Source: Paludibacteraceae bacterium (GTDB lineage: Bacteria; Bacteroidota; Bacteroidia; Bacteroidales; Paludibacteraceae). Taken from it: DNA of 64,000 nt. The translations under genes and the position numbers were made by a program. The stretch spans positions 1 through 64,000 of the forward strand of contig JAGCFX010000060.1 of NCBI GenBank assembly GCA_017649925.1, in the 5' to 3' direction. The notes under the pieces were generated by a model, which was given only the letters and a program-made list of their open reading frames with translations, ran no database searches and was not told the origin of the DNA. Below, piece by piece: positions 48,784 through 58,122 of this stretch (position 1 is the stretch's first letter; every line of letters begins with the position of its first letter).

Positions 48784-50670
48784 GTGAAAAGATTTATATG
48801 GGTCATAGGATTGTTATTGCTTTTCCCTTCCTTGCATGGAAGGGCCGAGATTAGACTTTCTTTGGACGAGATTATCCTTGACATCTACAATGCAGCTGCT
48901 GAACTATCCGAAGTCGATTATGAGCAACTGCAAACTGATCTATACGCGCTGAACGAAACGCCTATTGACTTGAACAACACTTCTGACGAAGAGCTCAGCC
49001 GACTCCATTTTCTTTCGCCCAAACAGATTGATGATATTCTGCTGTATGCCGACAAGCATCCTTTTCAATCGCTGGAGGAACTACGGCTAATCCCTTCGCT
49101 CGCGGATTATGAGATTCGTGACCTGCTGCCTTTTGTACGCGTGGGCGCGAGTGCGCAAGATAATAAGTTGTACGCGCGCGAGGTTTTTCATTTCGCCAAA
49201 CATGAAATCATCACTCGTGTTGATGCCCGCAATATAGAAAACTTTGAAGGCACAGATCCGATGTATGCACAGGCGCGTTACCGTTTTGATTACCAGCGGC
49301 GCGTCATTTTCGGCGCGCTACTGCGCAGACCTGCCGGCGGCGATGCCAAGAGTCTTCAATACGGCGCTTACCTACAACTCCGCGACATTGGTCATCTTCA
49401 TACGCTCGTTGCCGGTAATTTTCAAGCCTCTTTTGGGCAGGGTTTGGTTCTTGCGCCGGTTTTTCGTACCGGCAAATCGGCATATGTCAGCAATGTGGGT
49501 CAGACGACCGAAGGACTTCGTTATTATTCGTCTGTAGATGGCGCAGGATTGCACGGTGCAGGATCTACGTTTCGATGGGAATGGAACAAAGCCACGCGAT
49601 TGGACGTCAGTGCCCTATATTCGCTCAAACGCGCCAATGATTCCACGTGGCATCATCTGGTCGGTGCAAATCTCACGCTCCGTCACAAACGCTTGCAAGT
49701 CCAACTGACAGCCGTTGAGAATATCTGGCAAGACACTATCTATCCTTATCGCAATGCGGCGTATAATCAGCATTATTTCCGCGGAAGTAACCAAGCCGTT
49801 CTCGGTGCTTCTGTCCGTTATAACCACGGTTGGTTCGATGCCTTCGCCGAAGTGGCTACGACACAAAATGATAATTGGGGTTTCGGAACTATTATTGGTT
49901 CTCGTTTTTACCCGGCAAGTGGAGTTTCCTTACTCGCGCTCTACCGCTATTATTCTCCGTGGTTTGACAACCAACTCGGCTATGCTTTTTCGGAAACATC
50001 CCGTTTAGGCGATGAGAACGGCGGGTACCTCGGCTTTGACATCACCCGTCTTGCCAATTGGCGATTCTCGGGTTACGGTGACATCTTTTATTTCTCCGGT
50101 CCCAAATACGGCATTCCCAATTATCCATCCCTTGGTTACGATGCTATGTTTGAGACCCAATATCACAACTTACCGATTGCCAATGACCAATGGTGGCTTG
50201 CCTTTCGTCTAAGAGCCAAACAGAAAGGCGACCTCTCCACCTACTCCACACGCTTTCAGTTCAACTGGCAACGCGGCGGTTGGTCGCTCCGTACCACCGC
50301 AGAAGCCAATCTGACCTCTAATCCTCAAAACTCCAATCCTCTCAACTATGGCGTTACCGTCTTTCAAGACGTTGCGTATGATTTCTCTAATCACCCTTTG
50401 AGTCTGCGGTTCAGACTACAAGGGTTCGATGCCCGCGAATGGGATAATCGCATCTATTGCTATGAGCATGATGTGCTTTATGCTTTTTCCATTCCCGCCA
50501 TCTATGGTCTCGGCGGCCGCGCTTATCTATGCCTCAAATGGCAAATCATCCCGCAACTTGCACTTTATTTCCGTGCCTCCGAAACCTTCTATGCAAAATC
50601 ATGGGCAGCCTCACACAGCCGCCCACAAACTCGCACAGATCTTCATCTGTTATTACGCACTAAATTTTAA
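48784..50670 (+). CDS. Secreted helix-hairpin-helix plus beta-barrel protein
   Basis: A 628-residue exported protein starting with GTG, with signal peptide FIWVIGLLLLFPSLHGRAE. Residues ~55-120 are helix-hairpin-helix repeats of the ComEA type (TPIDLNNTSDEELSRLHFLS and FQSLEELRLIPSLADYEIRD). The rest (~130-628) is rich in amphipathic aromatic strands (LYALFRY-like, VRYNHGWFDAFAEVATTQN) and ends LLLRTKF with a terminal Phe, which suggests an outer-membrane barrel. This HHH-barrel architecture is common in Bacteroidetes; DNA binding at the surface or uptake is a guess from the HHH part. Single gene with leaderless start and bidirectional terminator. Confidence 0.8.
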   Translation: MKRFIWVIGLLLLFPSLHGRAEIRLSLDEIILDIYNAAAELSEVDYEQLQTDLYALNETPIDLNNTSDEELSRLHFLSPKQIDDILLYADKHPFQSLEELRLIPSLADYEIRDLLPFVRVGASAQDNKLYAREVFHFAKHEIITRVDARNIENFEGTDPMYAQARYRFDYQRRVIFGALLRRPAGGDAKSLQYGAYLQLRDIGHLHTLVAGNFQASFGQGLVLAPVFRTGKSAYVSNVGQTTEGLRYYSSVDGAGLHGAGSTFRWEWNKATRLDVSALYSLKRANDSTWHHLVGANLTLRHKRLQVQLTAVENIWQDTIYPYRNAAYNQHYFRGSNQAVLGASVRYNHGWFDAFAEVATTQNDNWGFGTIIGSRFYPASGVSLLALYRYYSPWFDNQLGYAFSETSRLGDENGGYLGFDITRLANWRFSGYGDIFYFSGPKYGIPNYPSLGYDAMFETQYHNLPIANDQWWLAFRLRAKQKGDLSTYSTRFQFNWQRGGWSLRTTAEANLTSNPQNSNPLNYGVTVFQDVAYDFSNHPLSLRFRLQGFDAREWDNRIYCYEHDVLYAFSIPAIYGLGGRAYLCLKWQIIPQLALYFRASETFYAKSWAASHSRPQTRTDLHLLLRTKF

Positions 50671-50695
50671 AAAACAGAGCATTTGCCCTGTTTTT
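50671..50695. terminator. Bidirectional terminator between the HHH gene and higA
   Basis: AAAACAGAGC-ATTT-GCCCTGTTTT forms a 10-bp stem with one A-C mismatch, flanked by A and T runs usable on both strands. It is homologous to the hairpin at 51505-51529. Confidence 0.75.
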
Positions 50696-50712
50696 AACTA
50701 TTTAACGTTCGC

Positions 50713-51081
50713 TTACAATCCCAAAGCCATATCCGGCGTGATATTCATCTTAAGGCACATCGTGCGAGCCAACGAAAGCGATGGCTCTACCTTGCCGTGC
50801 ATTATCTCACTCATTCGCGGCGAACTAATGCCCAATAGTGCTGCTGCATTTTTTTGCGAGAGCCCCATCTCATACATACGTAACTTCAGTACCTCTACCA
50901 AAGAGGGCGCTACAACCGGATAATGTGCATCCTCATACTCCGCTACCAAATCGGAAAGGAGCGACAACTCGATGTTCTCCGGAGAATCTTCCGGCACATT
51001 ATCGCCCCACGTCAATGGCAGCAACTCGTCTATACGCGCCATTGCTGCTTCGTACTCTTTTTCTGTCTTAATCTGTGCCAT
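50713..51081 (-). CDS. higA: HigA-type antitoxin
   Basis: A 122-residue antitoxin. The N-terminal half (residues 1-60) is acidic and would wrap the toxin; the C-terminal half is an HTH_3/XRE domain (EVLKLRMYEMGLSQKNAAAL, LGISSPRMSEIMHGKVEPSL). It is located downstream of the toxin, the usual higBA order, with 4 bases between the genes. The HTH should autoregulate the operon promoter at 51409-51440. A type II toxin-antitoxin role is inferred from the pair. Confidence 0.9.
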   Translation of the reverse strand: MAQIKTEKEYEAAMARIDELLPLTWGDNVPEDSPENIELSLLSDLVAEYEDAHYPVVAPSLVEVLKLRMYEMGLSQKNAAALLGISSPRMSEIMHGKVEPSLSLARTMCLKMNITPDMALGL

Positions 51082-51085
51082 AGTT

Positions 51086-51382
51086 TTATAAATTTTGGAT
51101 GTCCCTTATTTTATCATAATCCGCATGTGTGCCGATAAATCGGACGAACACATACTGCGGCGTAAATTTAATTACTACTATTAATCGGAAATCGTTACCT
51201 TTGATATTGAATACATAATGTTGATTCCCTACATAATCCACTGAATTGAAAGTCTGTTTGATATCTGCAAAACTTTTCCATTCCGCTTCCTCTGTTTTAG
51301 TATACCATTCATCAAGGGCTGTTTTCGCTTGCGGATGGATGCTGTAGAAATCCACGATTTTTTTTCTTGCTATTACGCGCAT
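51086..51382 (-). CDS. higB: HigB-type mRNA interferase toxin
   Basis: A 98-residue HigB_toxin family protein of the RelE fold. MRVIARKKIVDFYSIHPQAK is the typical start; SFADIKQTFNSVDYVGNQHY, VFNIKGNDFRLIVVIKF and VFVRFIGTHADYDKI follow, including the late Arg and His usual for this family. It would cleave mRNA on the ribosome. ATG 51382 is preferred over an in-frame start 19 codons upstream, which overlaps the promoter. Confidence 0.9.
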   Translation of the reverse strand: MRVIARKKIVDFYSIHPQAKTALDEWYTKTEEAEWKSFADIKQTFNSVDYVGNQHYVFNIKGNDFRLIVVIKFTPQYVFVRFIGTHADYDKIRDIQNL

Positions 51383-51408
51383 AATTCTTAGTTCTTTCGT
51401 TTCACGCT

Positions 51409-51440
51409 GCAAAGGTAATACATTTTTTCCAAATACCAAA
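51409..51440 (-). promoter_or_regulatory. Promoter of higBA
   Basis: On the minus strand TTTG (51440-51437) is separated by 19 bases from TACCTTTGC (51417-51409). Confidence 0.7.
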
Positions 51441-51504
51441 ATATTTTTACGATTTTTGTAATTATTTTGTCATTTTTTGTCAATTAAGCCACATTTGTAC
51501 ACAA

Positions 51505-51529
51505 AAAACAGGGCCCTTTGCCCTGTTTT
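51505..51529. terminator. Terminator after the anchored Gly/Ser-rich protein gene
   Basis: AAAACAGGGC-CCTTT-GCCCTGTTTT is a perfect 10-bp stem; on the minus strand it is followed by a T run. It ends the 58.8-51.6 kb unit and is nearly identical to the hairpin beyond higA. Confidence 0.85.
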
Positions 51530-51569
51530 CTAACTCTTTAACGTTTGCAAAGCAAACCATTTTAACTAT

Positions 51570-52244
51570 TTAACTCTTTAACGCGCGGGAGCGTTTACGC
51601 GCTACGCACATAATGAAATATGCGCCAGCGAGAAGCATCAACGGAATCACCGCATCGCCAACAGGAACCGGTGGTGTAGGAAGCGGGTCATCATCATCCA
51701 CGAAACCTCTACGCGGGCCATCGCTTACAGAAGGAGAATAAGCTCCGCCTACGGATCCACCGCCATTGTTGCTACCTCCGCTGTATCTGCTACCGCTGGA
51801 CATCAGACCGCCTGCAGCAGCACCGCCACTGAAACCGCCGCTTGTTCCGCCGGTTCGTTTCAAACGGTCAGTACTCAACGTGCCGAGCACCGATGTTCCG
51901 GATGTGGTTTGCGAAGCAGAGGATGTACTGCGCGTTGCTACGCCGACAGGCGCCGCCGAATGGCGGAACAGACTGCTGCTCTGCATAGAAGGCATAGCAA
52001 TCGCCGGCGCATCGTTGACTACCGATGCGGAAGGCGTGCTAACCGACTTCGCGGGAGTAAACTGCACCGTTGAGCGAACCGTTTGTTTCGAGTTTCCACC
52101 GAAAAACGATTCGAACAACGATCCTTTCTGGCTACCTGGCGTTTTGGCTGACGGATTTCCTCCCGCCATTGCGCCCAAAGGCACCATTGCCAGGAACACA
52201 GCAAGAAGAATATATTGATCAATCATCATGTTTCTCATCATCAC
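51570..52244 (-). CDS. Gly/Ser-rich exported protein with C-terminal PVGD-TM-basic tail
   Basis: A 224-residue protein with signal peptide IDQYILLAVFLAMVPLGAMA, a long Ser/Thr/Gly-rich middle (GGFSGGAAAGGLMSSGSR, RYSGGSNNGGGSVGG), an acidic stretch (FVDDDDPLP), and a C-terminal tripartite tail: PTPPVPVGDA, hydrophobic IPLMLLAGAYFIMCV, then ARKRSRALKS. Motif-helix-basic tails are typical of sortase- and exosortase-type signals, and I believe similar P(I/V)GD tails occur in other Bacteroidales proteins, but I know of no processing enzyme for it. It starts 9 bases after the big T9SS cargo gene, so the two are co-transcribed and may act together. No family assignment. Confidence 0.6.
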   Translation of the reverse strand: MMMRNMMIDQYILLAVFLAMVPLGAMAGGNPSAKTPGSQKGSLFESFFGGNSKQTVRSTVQFTPAKSVSTPSASVVNDAPAIAMPSMQSSSLFRHSAAPVGVATRSTSSASQTTSGTSVLGTLSTDRLKRTGGTSGGFSGGAAAGGLMSSGSRYSGGSNNGGGSVGGAYSPSVSDGPRRGFVDDDDPLPTPPVPVGDAVIPLMLLAGAYFIMCVARKRSRALKS

Positions 52245-52253
52245 TGCTCTCCT

Positions 52254-55200
52254 TTATTTAACAATGGTACGTAAGGTCTGTTGTCCATCGATGCTGTTCA
52301 CGCGCACGAAGTACACGCCGGTTGCGGGAACAGTGGCACGCCAGATGCCGTTGCCATTAGCACGTTCACCGGTCAGCAGCTTACCGCTCATATCGTAAAC
52401 ATATACATCCGCATCGCTTGTCAATCCGCTCAGCACAAGCGTCTTGTCTATTGTCACAAGATTCAGTTTGCCATTTGCAAGAATATTGTCATTACCCGTT
52501 GCAATCTCCGGCTGTTTCTTGCGCTCTACGCGCACGAAGAGCGTGAAGCGATCGGTATTATCGCCGGCAGCTGTTGTGAACGAATAGTTCTCAGTCAACA
52601 AGTCTTTGTATTGACCGTTCGTTTTATCATACAACCACGCCTCAGCTATTTCCTCCAAAGAATAATTGTTAGAAACGCTGATTGTGTATGTTCCTGCACT
52701 CGCAGCAAAGTAATGAACCGGCACACCCGTTACAGCTGCGCTGTTATCAGGAAGTGCGTTGAATACCATTTCACCATCATCGTTGCGTGTGGCAATTATT
52801 GATTGTCCGGCATTGCGAATCTTAAACATATCGTCCATCATCTCGAACTTATCATTAAAGCGATTAGAGATTAAGAGCGTTGTCTCATCCACCTTACCGA
52901 TTTCAGGAGCCATATCCACTGCAAACCAAACAATATGATTGTCATCTTCATATTCTTGAGCAGGCATCCGGCTGCGAATAGCGCTACGTCCTGCCACATT
53001 GCTGAGGGAGAATACTACATTCAACTCTTGATTATCCGATGCTCCATCTATTTGAACGAAGTATGCAGTGAACGGTTCCATGTCAGTAAGAGCCATATTG
53101 ACTTGTTCGTAAGTCGTTGCACCTGCAGATACCGGAACTACCAAATAGCGCAATGTGTTTTTGTTGAGCACATACGTATTCGTTTCCGGATCTACTACCA
53201 AAAGGCCTTCCGTCAAGTCGTTCGGCATATGATTCTTTGTGTAATCATTCAAGTACGGATTACCAATAAGGTTCCAACCTAAGTCATTCGGATAAGCACC
53301 TTCTGCATTTCTTCCTGCGCCATAGGCTTTTACAGGAACGGTTACTGTTGCCGGCGAAGTGATGTTTTCGCCGTCAACAGCCATCGGGAATCGTAGCTCG
53401 GCATACTTGTTACCATCTTCCAGCACATCGCTGTTGATAACAAGGTCATAACCAACACCCGGTTGGATAGTGCTTCCTGTAAAGGTCTTCCAGTTGCCTT
53501 TCAGCGTTCCGTTAGCGCGGCGGTCACCGTCATACCAGCGCAGAATCCAATCGGTGCCGTAGGTAGCCTTGTCGCCGCTACGCCATCTCACGTCTGCGAT
53601 ATTACATGCGTATGGCAGCGAGAACTTATATACACGCGTTGCGGTGATACGTTTGTCCAGATAGATGGTCTTAACCGTAGGAGTCAGTGTTCCGATTGCA
53701 TTGACACGAGATACGGTATCATCTTTCGATCGTACGATAAGAGAGTTGATGTTGTACGTCTTGCCTGTTGGGATATCCAATGTAGCAGACGGATAAATCT
53801 CGATGTTACGCACCGTATTCATACCGCCCGTTACCACTTGCAGGTTGGCATCACGCAGAACAACCACGTCACAAGTAGCACAATCTTCGGCTTCCTTAGT
53901 AAATACTACATCATCCGTTTGAACAGTTGCTTTGTCGTCCGTCACAAAGATAGGTATCTTCCATGAACCTGTCAGTTTTTCACCGTCCGTAGTTGTTACT
54001 ACGATACGAAGATTGGTACATGACATCGTATCCAAATCTGTAATGTGAATGTAATAGGTGCCGTCAGGTTGACGGATATCATCCAATTCAATATTCTTAA
54101 TAATAGTATCGTACTTTGCGTAATAACTGTTATAGTCGTAGTTTCCAACATACGTGAAGCCCAAGCAACTGGAGTTCACCTCATTTCCTCCTGTAGGAAC
54201 CTGCGAACCGACCCATTCCTCGCATAACGTATTGAAATCCGTCCTATTCGTTGCAACGGCATGCGTACCGTCTTCTACGGTGTTCTTACGAACAAGCAGA
54301 CATCGGTTGGTAGATAACTCGATTGTGTTGCCATCCATGTCCTCACCATCTTCGCACCACCATCCTTTGGCATCGTTCCAGTCTTTTCGTACAGTCTTGG
54401 TAAATGCCGTAGCAATATTCATACCGCCTATCACATCAATGGTGTCAGTGCCCTGAATAAGTATCAAACCGTCATCACCGGAAATGGCTGTCGTGTTATT
54501 CGTCTTACTGTACCAATCACTAAAGTTGGCATTCTCGTCAGTTGCACAAGCAATAATTTGATTATCGTCATTAGTATTACCCGGATTATATACAATGATT
54601 TCCTCTCCCGGATAAATCCAACCGACTTCTGTATGCCCGTATCCGGATAATTCAGTTTTTGCAGCAGTAGCATTTGGGGTATTTCCACTATATCCCCAGC
54701 CATTTCCATTGCTGCCGACCAGTACTTTTACATTCGCCAAAGATATTTTATGGTCTGTACCATTATACACTGCCCATAATTTGACATTTTGATATGCCTC
54801 GAAATATTTAGAGAAGAAAAGTCCTTTAGCATATTTTTGCTGAACGGTTGCTTGGGTGTTCTGGTTTTCTACGATAGCAACTGCACCTTGTATATCGCCT
54901 AAATCCAGATAAACGCCACAGGTGTCCCATTCCGCGATAGTTATCTTGGATTCTATTGTGGCAACAGAACCTCCTTCACTTGCACAGGTGTTATTCGATA
55001 ATATCTTGTAATAATAAGTTACGCCGGATTCCAAATTGGCAATAGTATCTGTTTTTGCAGTCGTCGTAAAGGTCGTAGCTTTGCTACGTACCAAACGAAG
55101 GAAGTTCTCATCACTATAGATATAGATGGTGGAATTGTTGTTTGAGCAAGTCCAGTTAAAAGTAATGGTAGTTGTTGTCGCCACAGCAGAACTGATAACC

Positions 55201-58100
55201 GGTACATCATCGCAATCGGCAGTTTTGAAACCACCTGCCGCTGTCTGCGAGCAAGAGGAACCGGTCGCGGTTACCGTATAGGTGTACGAGGTGTTCTCCG
55301 TTAAACCGGTTATAGTGCAACTCTTGGTATCTGTGCCGGTAATGGCGCCTGGTGTATCACCACCCGAGCAAGTTACTGTATAGGAGTTTACACTCGCTTG
55401 AGTCGGCCAGGATAACACAACATACGTTGCATGCCGTTCAACGGTTACATCTGGTTCATCCACCTCATCACAACATGTGGTGAGGAAGTCAGTAGCGGTT
55501 GATCCCGTTGTCCAATGGTAAACCGTTAGGTAGGCCGTTCCGTTTGTGCCTGTGCTTGTATATGTTCGGAATCCGTAGGGACTCGTATTATAAGCGCACA
55601 AATATCTGCTGTTATTGTACTTAAATGCAAATGTGTTTTCTGTCGTATGCTTTGTTATCGTCCATGTTGAAGATGCTGTTCCTGATGTTGCGGCGCCCAA
55701 TTTATTATTATCTGTTCCCGTATATAGATATATTGTTGTTGCATTCTTACTTTGTAGTTTCCATGCAGAACCGCTTTGAATCAATTTCCACGCACCTTGC
55801 GCCTGCGTAATGTTAGTTGGAGTTGTGTTTGATGCGACGTGATTGCCATCGGCAGCGGAAGAGAATGTTCCTTGCGTAGCTGCCGCACTAACAGCAGGAA
55901 CATAGTAATAAGTATTATTGTATTTTGGAGAAACAAATAAATAATAGTCATTAGCCACAAAATCTGACAACGACGTACATTGAATCCATTGTTCGGTGGC
56001 CACACCTCCGGAACAAAAGACAGCATAATAAGTAATGTTATCTGTTACAGCCGGCATTGCAGCAGCAGAAGTATAAACAGTTTTTCCGGTCAAATTGTCA
56101 ATCTTGCCACTCCATGGTGCCGTAGCCCAACCATAGAAGGTTGTACTGGTTGCATTGCATGAAGTAGGATTCGGGGTCGGGAATGTCGGCTTGCTGCCAC
56201 TCGTTACGGATGAAGTAATGCTGGCATCACCATTCACATTCCATGTAACGGTATAGTTCGGAATTGCAGCGTAAGTGACGGTAAATGTACCATTACCGTT
56301 GTCATTCTGCGCAAACTGATATATCCATGTGGTCACACCTGCAGAAGTGGTAGGACCACTGACTTTCGTTGGGTGTCCATCGCCTGTATAAGCAATGCTG
56401 GCAGCCTCATTGCCGCTTGTCGGTGTAGCTGTAATAGTTACACGACGTGACAAATCCTCACAATTACATGCCTCAATAGCCGAACTATTGAGTGAGGTAG
56501 TTCCACTGCCGACAGAAGCGGCGGTAAGTTTGATTGTATCGGCACATGTAAACCGAGCACATAATTCTAAAGGATTCGTTGTGCCAGTCCAGTTTCCGTT
56601 GGTAATAAAATGTTCCGTACCCTCCGAAACATTCGCTGCTGCGAAAGAGCCATCTGTATTCAACACCTTCACACCACCGCTCGGTGCGGTCCAATAACCG
56701 GGTGTTCCACCAAAACCACTGCGGATAGGAGGTTCAAATTCATTTAATGCAGTACCATTATAATTAACGGTTGCAGAACCTGCTTCAACACACGACAAAA
56801 CATGTCCGTTACTTTTGGAAGTAAGAACAATATTTACCACTAACGGCTCAAACGTTGCATCTACAGTCACTGCGTAATCCGGCATTGTAAACTGGTTGTT
56901 CGTAACAGTAACGGTTGTAGAAGGATCTCCCGTTTTATATACGGACCATTCGGCTAACTGATATCCAGTGTTGGGAGTAGGAGTTAGAGTTACTGTAGCA
57001 TTCTCGCAAGCGCTTGTCGGGCTGGCAGAGAATGTGCCTCCTGAAGCCGAACCACTATTTGCTAAAGTCACCGCACGTGCGGTACATCCCCCAGCTTTTG
57101 GAGTGATTTTTATTGTCTTAATATATCCTGCACCACTTGTGGTTTTAGAAATAGTTAAGTCAGCTGAAGTGGACGTTGTTGAAATGGTTGTTGTACCGGC
57201 ACTTTGTCCTGTTAATGTGGTGGCTCCTAATGCAATAGAAATACCACTTCCACTTCCTATAACAACTTCTACGTCAACGCCATAGTTGGAAGTGATACCT
57301 TCTATTTTTATAATACCCACACTTGCTTTTAGTTGCATACCGTTTCCATCACCAAAATCAGCAGCTTGAGTAAATTTTACGCAATACTCACCAGTGCCAA
57401 TAGTTGCTTCTGCTTCTGCGGCATAAGCCGTTGGAGCACCAGCATTTTTCCATGCATTAGCTGAATAAGTTGTACTTCCGGCAGGCAGAATGACAGTGCT
57501 TCCTCCCGTGACATCAATAGTGTTACAAGAGCCTCCACCTCCGCCTCCGCCTGTGGTGTAATAAACTTTTACCTGTGTAGCACGCGTTGCCGTATTGATT
57601 ACTCCATAGAAAGCAGAAGTCCCAGTGGTCGGCGTGATTGTAGCAACAGATCCACTTGAGGTTCCAGAAGCATTAGTCCATGTTGCGTTTTTGTAATTAG
57701 TGGCATAGGCAGTGGTGGTCGCTGTTATTTCTACTTTTGTAATAGTAACTCCAGAGGCAGGTGTGAATGTTAACGTTTGATTTTGGTACATACGCGTATG
57801 TGCATTCCCCCCCCCTCCTAGATAGTTATTCGCATTTGTGCTACTAGTGTTTTTTTCTAGTGTCATTGTAGCATTAGCATTAGACCATGTGACGGTTGAC
57901 GTAGTGCTAGAAGAATAACTGTTCGTGGCGAGATCCCAAGTGAAATCCGCTCCCCACGCATTGCCGACTCCGACAGTCAGCAAAATCAGACTGGCGAGAC
58001 AGAATCGAGAGACTATCGAATCGAGGGAACCACGACTCCTTCTCGCTTGTTTGTAGGACTTCTCCCGTCCTACCCAATTAAGTAAAAATAAATTTTTCAT
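52254..58100 (-). CDS. 1948-residue T9SS type A cargo with Fn3, InlB-like and lamin-tail-like domains
   Basis: A 1948-residue secreted protein. The leader is unusually long (~50 residues: basic VGREKSYKQARRSRGSLDSI before the hydrophobic core FCLASLILLTVGVGNAWG). The first ~120 residues contain LGGGGNAHTRM, encoded by a run of nine G. Next come a Gly7 linker, repeated beta modules, an InlB-like Cys/Gly module (NTGYQLAEWSVYKTGD), a trefoil-like segment, two fibronectin III domains (SCTITGLTENTSYTYTVTAT) and a lamin-tail-like domain (GVYLDLGDIQGAVAIVE). The end is a T9SS type A sorting domain: DVYVYDMSGKLLTGE, GVYFVRVNSIDGQQTLRTIV. It should be exported by the GldKLMN system and anchored to the surface. 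It lies 22 bases after the ORF6N gene. Confidence 0.88.
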   Translation of the reverse strand: MKNLFLLNWVGREKSYKQARRSRGSLDSIVSRFCLASLILLTVGVGNAWGADFTWDLATNSYSSSTTSTVTWSNANATMTLEKNTSSTNANNYLGGGGNAHTRMYQNQTLTFTPASGVTITKVEITATTTAYATNYKNATWTNASGTSSGSVATITPTTGTSAFYGVINTATRATQVKVYYTTGGGGGGGSCNTIDVTGGSTVILPAGSTTYSANAWKNAGAPTAYAAEAEATIGTGEYCVKFTQAADFGDGNGMQLKASVGIIKIEGITSNYGVDVEVVIGSGSGISIALGATTLTGQSAGTTTISTTSTSADLTISKTTSGAGYIKTIKITPKAGGCTARAVTLANSGSASGGTFSASPTSACENATVTLTPTPNTGYQLAEWSVYKTGDPSTTVTVTNNQFTMPDYAVTVDATFEPLVVNIVLTSKSNGHVLSCVEAGSATVNYNGTALNEFEPPIRSGFGGTPGYWTAPSGGVKVLNTDGSFAAANVSEGTEHFITNGNWTGTTNPLELCARFTCADTIKLTAASVGSGTTSLNSSAIEACNCEDLSRRVTITATPTSGNEAASIAYTGDGHPTKVSGPTTSAGVTTWIYQFAQNDNGNGTFTVTYAAIPNYTVTWNVNGDASITSSVTSGSKPTFPTPNPTSCNATSTTFYGWATAPWSGKIDNLTGKTVYTSAAAMPAVTDNITYYAVFCSGGVATEQWIQCTSLSDFVANDYYLFVSPKYNNTYYYVPAVSAAATQGTFSSAADGNHVASNTTPTNITQAQGAWKLIQSGSAWKLQSKNATTIYLYTGTDNNKLGAATSGTASSTWTITKHTTENTFAFKYNNSRYLCAYNTSPYGFRTYTSTGTNGTAYLTVYHWTTGSTATDFLTTCCDEVDEPDVTVERHATYVVLSWPTQASVNSYTVTCSGGDTPGAITGTDTKSCTITGLTENTSYTYTVTATGSSCSQTAAGGFKTADCDDVPVISSAVATTTTITFNWTCSNNNSTIYIYSDENFLRLVRSKATTFTTTAKTDTIANLESGVTYYYKILSNNTCASEGGSVATIESKITIAEWDTCGVYLDLGDIQGAVAIVENQNTQATVQQKYAKGLFFSKYFEAYQNVKLWAVYNGTDHKISLANVKVLVGSNGNGWGYSGNTPNATAAKTELSGYGHTEVGWIYPGEEIIVYNPGNTNDDNQIIACATDENANFSDWYSKTNNTTAISGDDGLILIQGTDTIDVIGGMNIATAFTKTVRKDWNDAKGWWCEDGEDMDGNTIELSTNRCLLVRKNTVEDGTHAVATNRTDFNTLCEEWVGSQVPTGGNEVNSSCLGFTYVGNYDYNSYYAKYDTIIKNIELDDIRQPDGTYYIHITDLDTMSCTNLRIVVTTTDGEKLTGSWKIPIFVTDDKATVQTDDVVFTKEAEDCATCDVVVLRDANLQVVTGGMNTVRNIEIYPSATLDIPTGKTYNINSLIVRSKDDTVSRVNAIGTLTPTVKTIYLDKRITATRVYKFSLPYACNIADVRWRSGDKATYGTDWILRWYDGDRRANGTLKGNWKTFTGSTIQPGVGYDLVINSDVLEDGNKYAELRFPMAVDGENITSPATVTVPVKAYGAGRNAEGAYPNDLGWNLIGNPYLNDYTKNHMPNDLTEGLLVVDPETNTYVLNKNTLRYLVVPVSAGATTYEQVNMALTDMEPFTAYFVQIDGASDNQELNVVFSLSNVAGRSAIRSRMPAQEYEDDNHIVWFAVDMAPEIGKVDETTLLISNRFNDKFEMMDDMFKIRNAGQSIIATRNDDGEMVFNALPDNSAAVTGVPVHYFAASAGTYTISVSNNYSLEEIAEAWLYDKTNGQYKDLLTENYSFTTAAGDNTDRFTLFVRVERKKQPEIATGNDNILANGKLNLVTIDKTLVLSGLTSDADVYVYDMSGKLLTGERANGNGIWRATVPATGVYFVRVNSIDGQQTLRTIVK
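57807..57815. repeat. Homopolymer of nine C (G on the coding strand) in the cargo gene
   Basis: C9 at 57807-57815 lies near codons 96-99 of the 1948-residue surface protein. One-base slippage would shift the frame shortly after the signal peptide and switch the protein off. Confidence 0.8.
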
Positions 58101-58122
58101 ATGTTTTGTATTTTTATATTCG

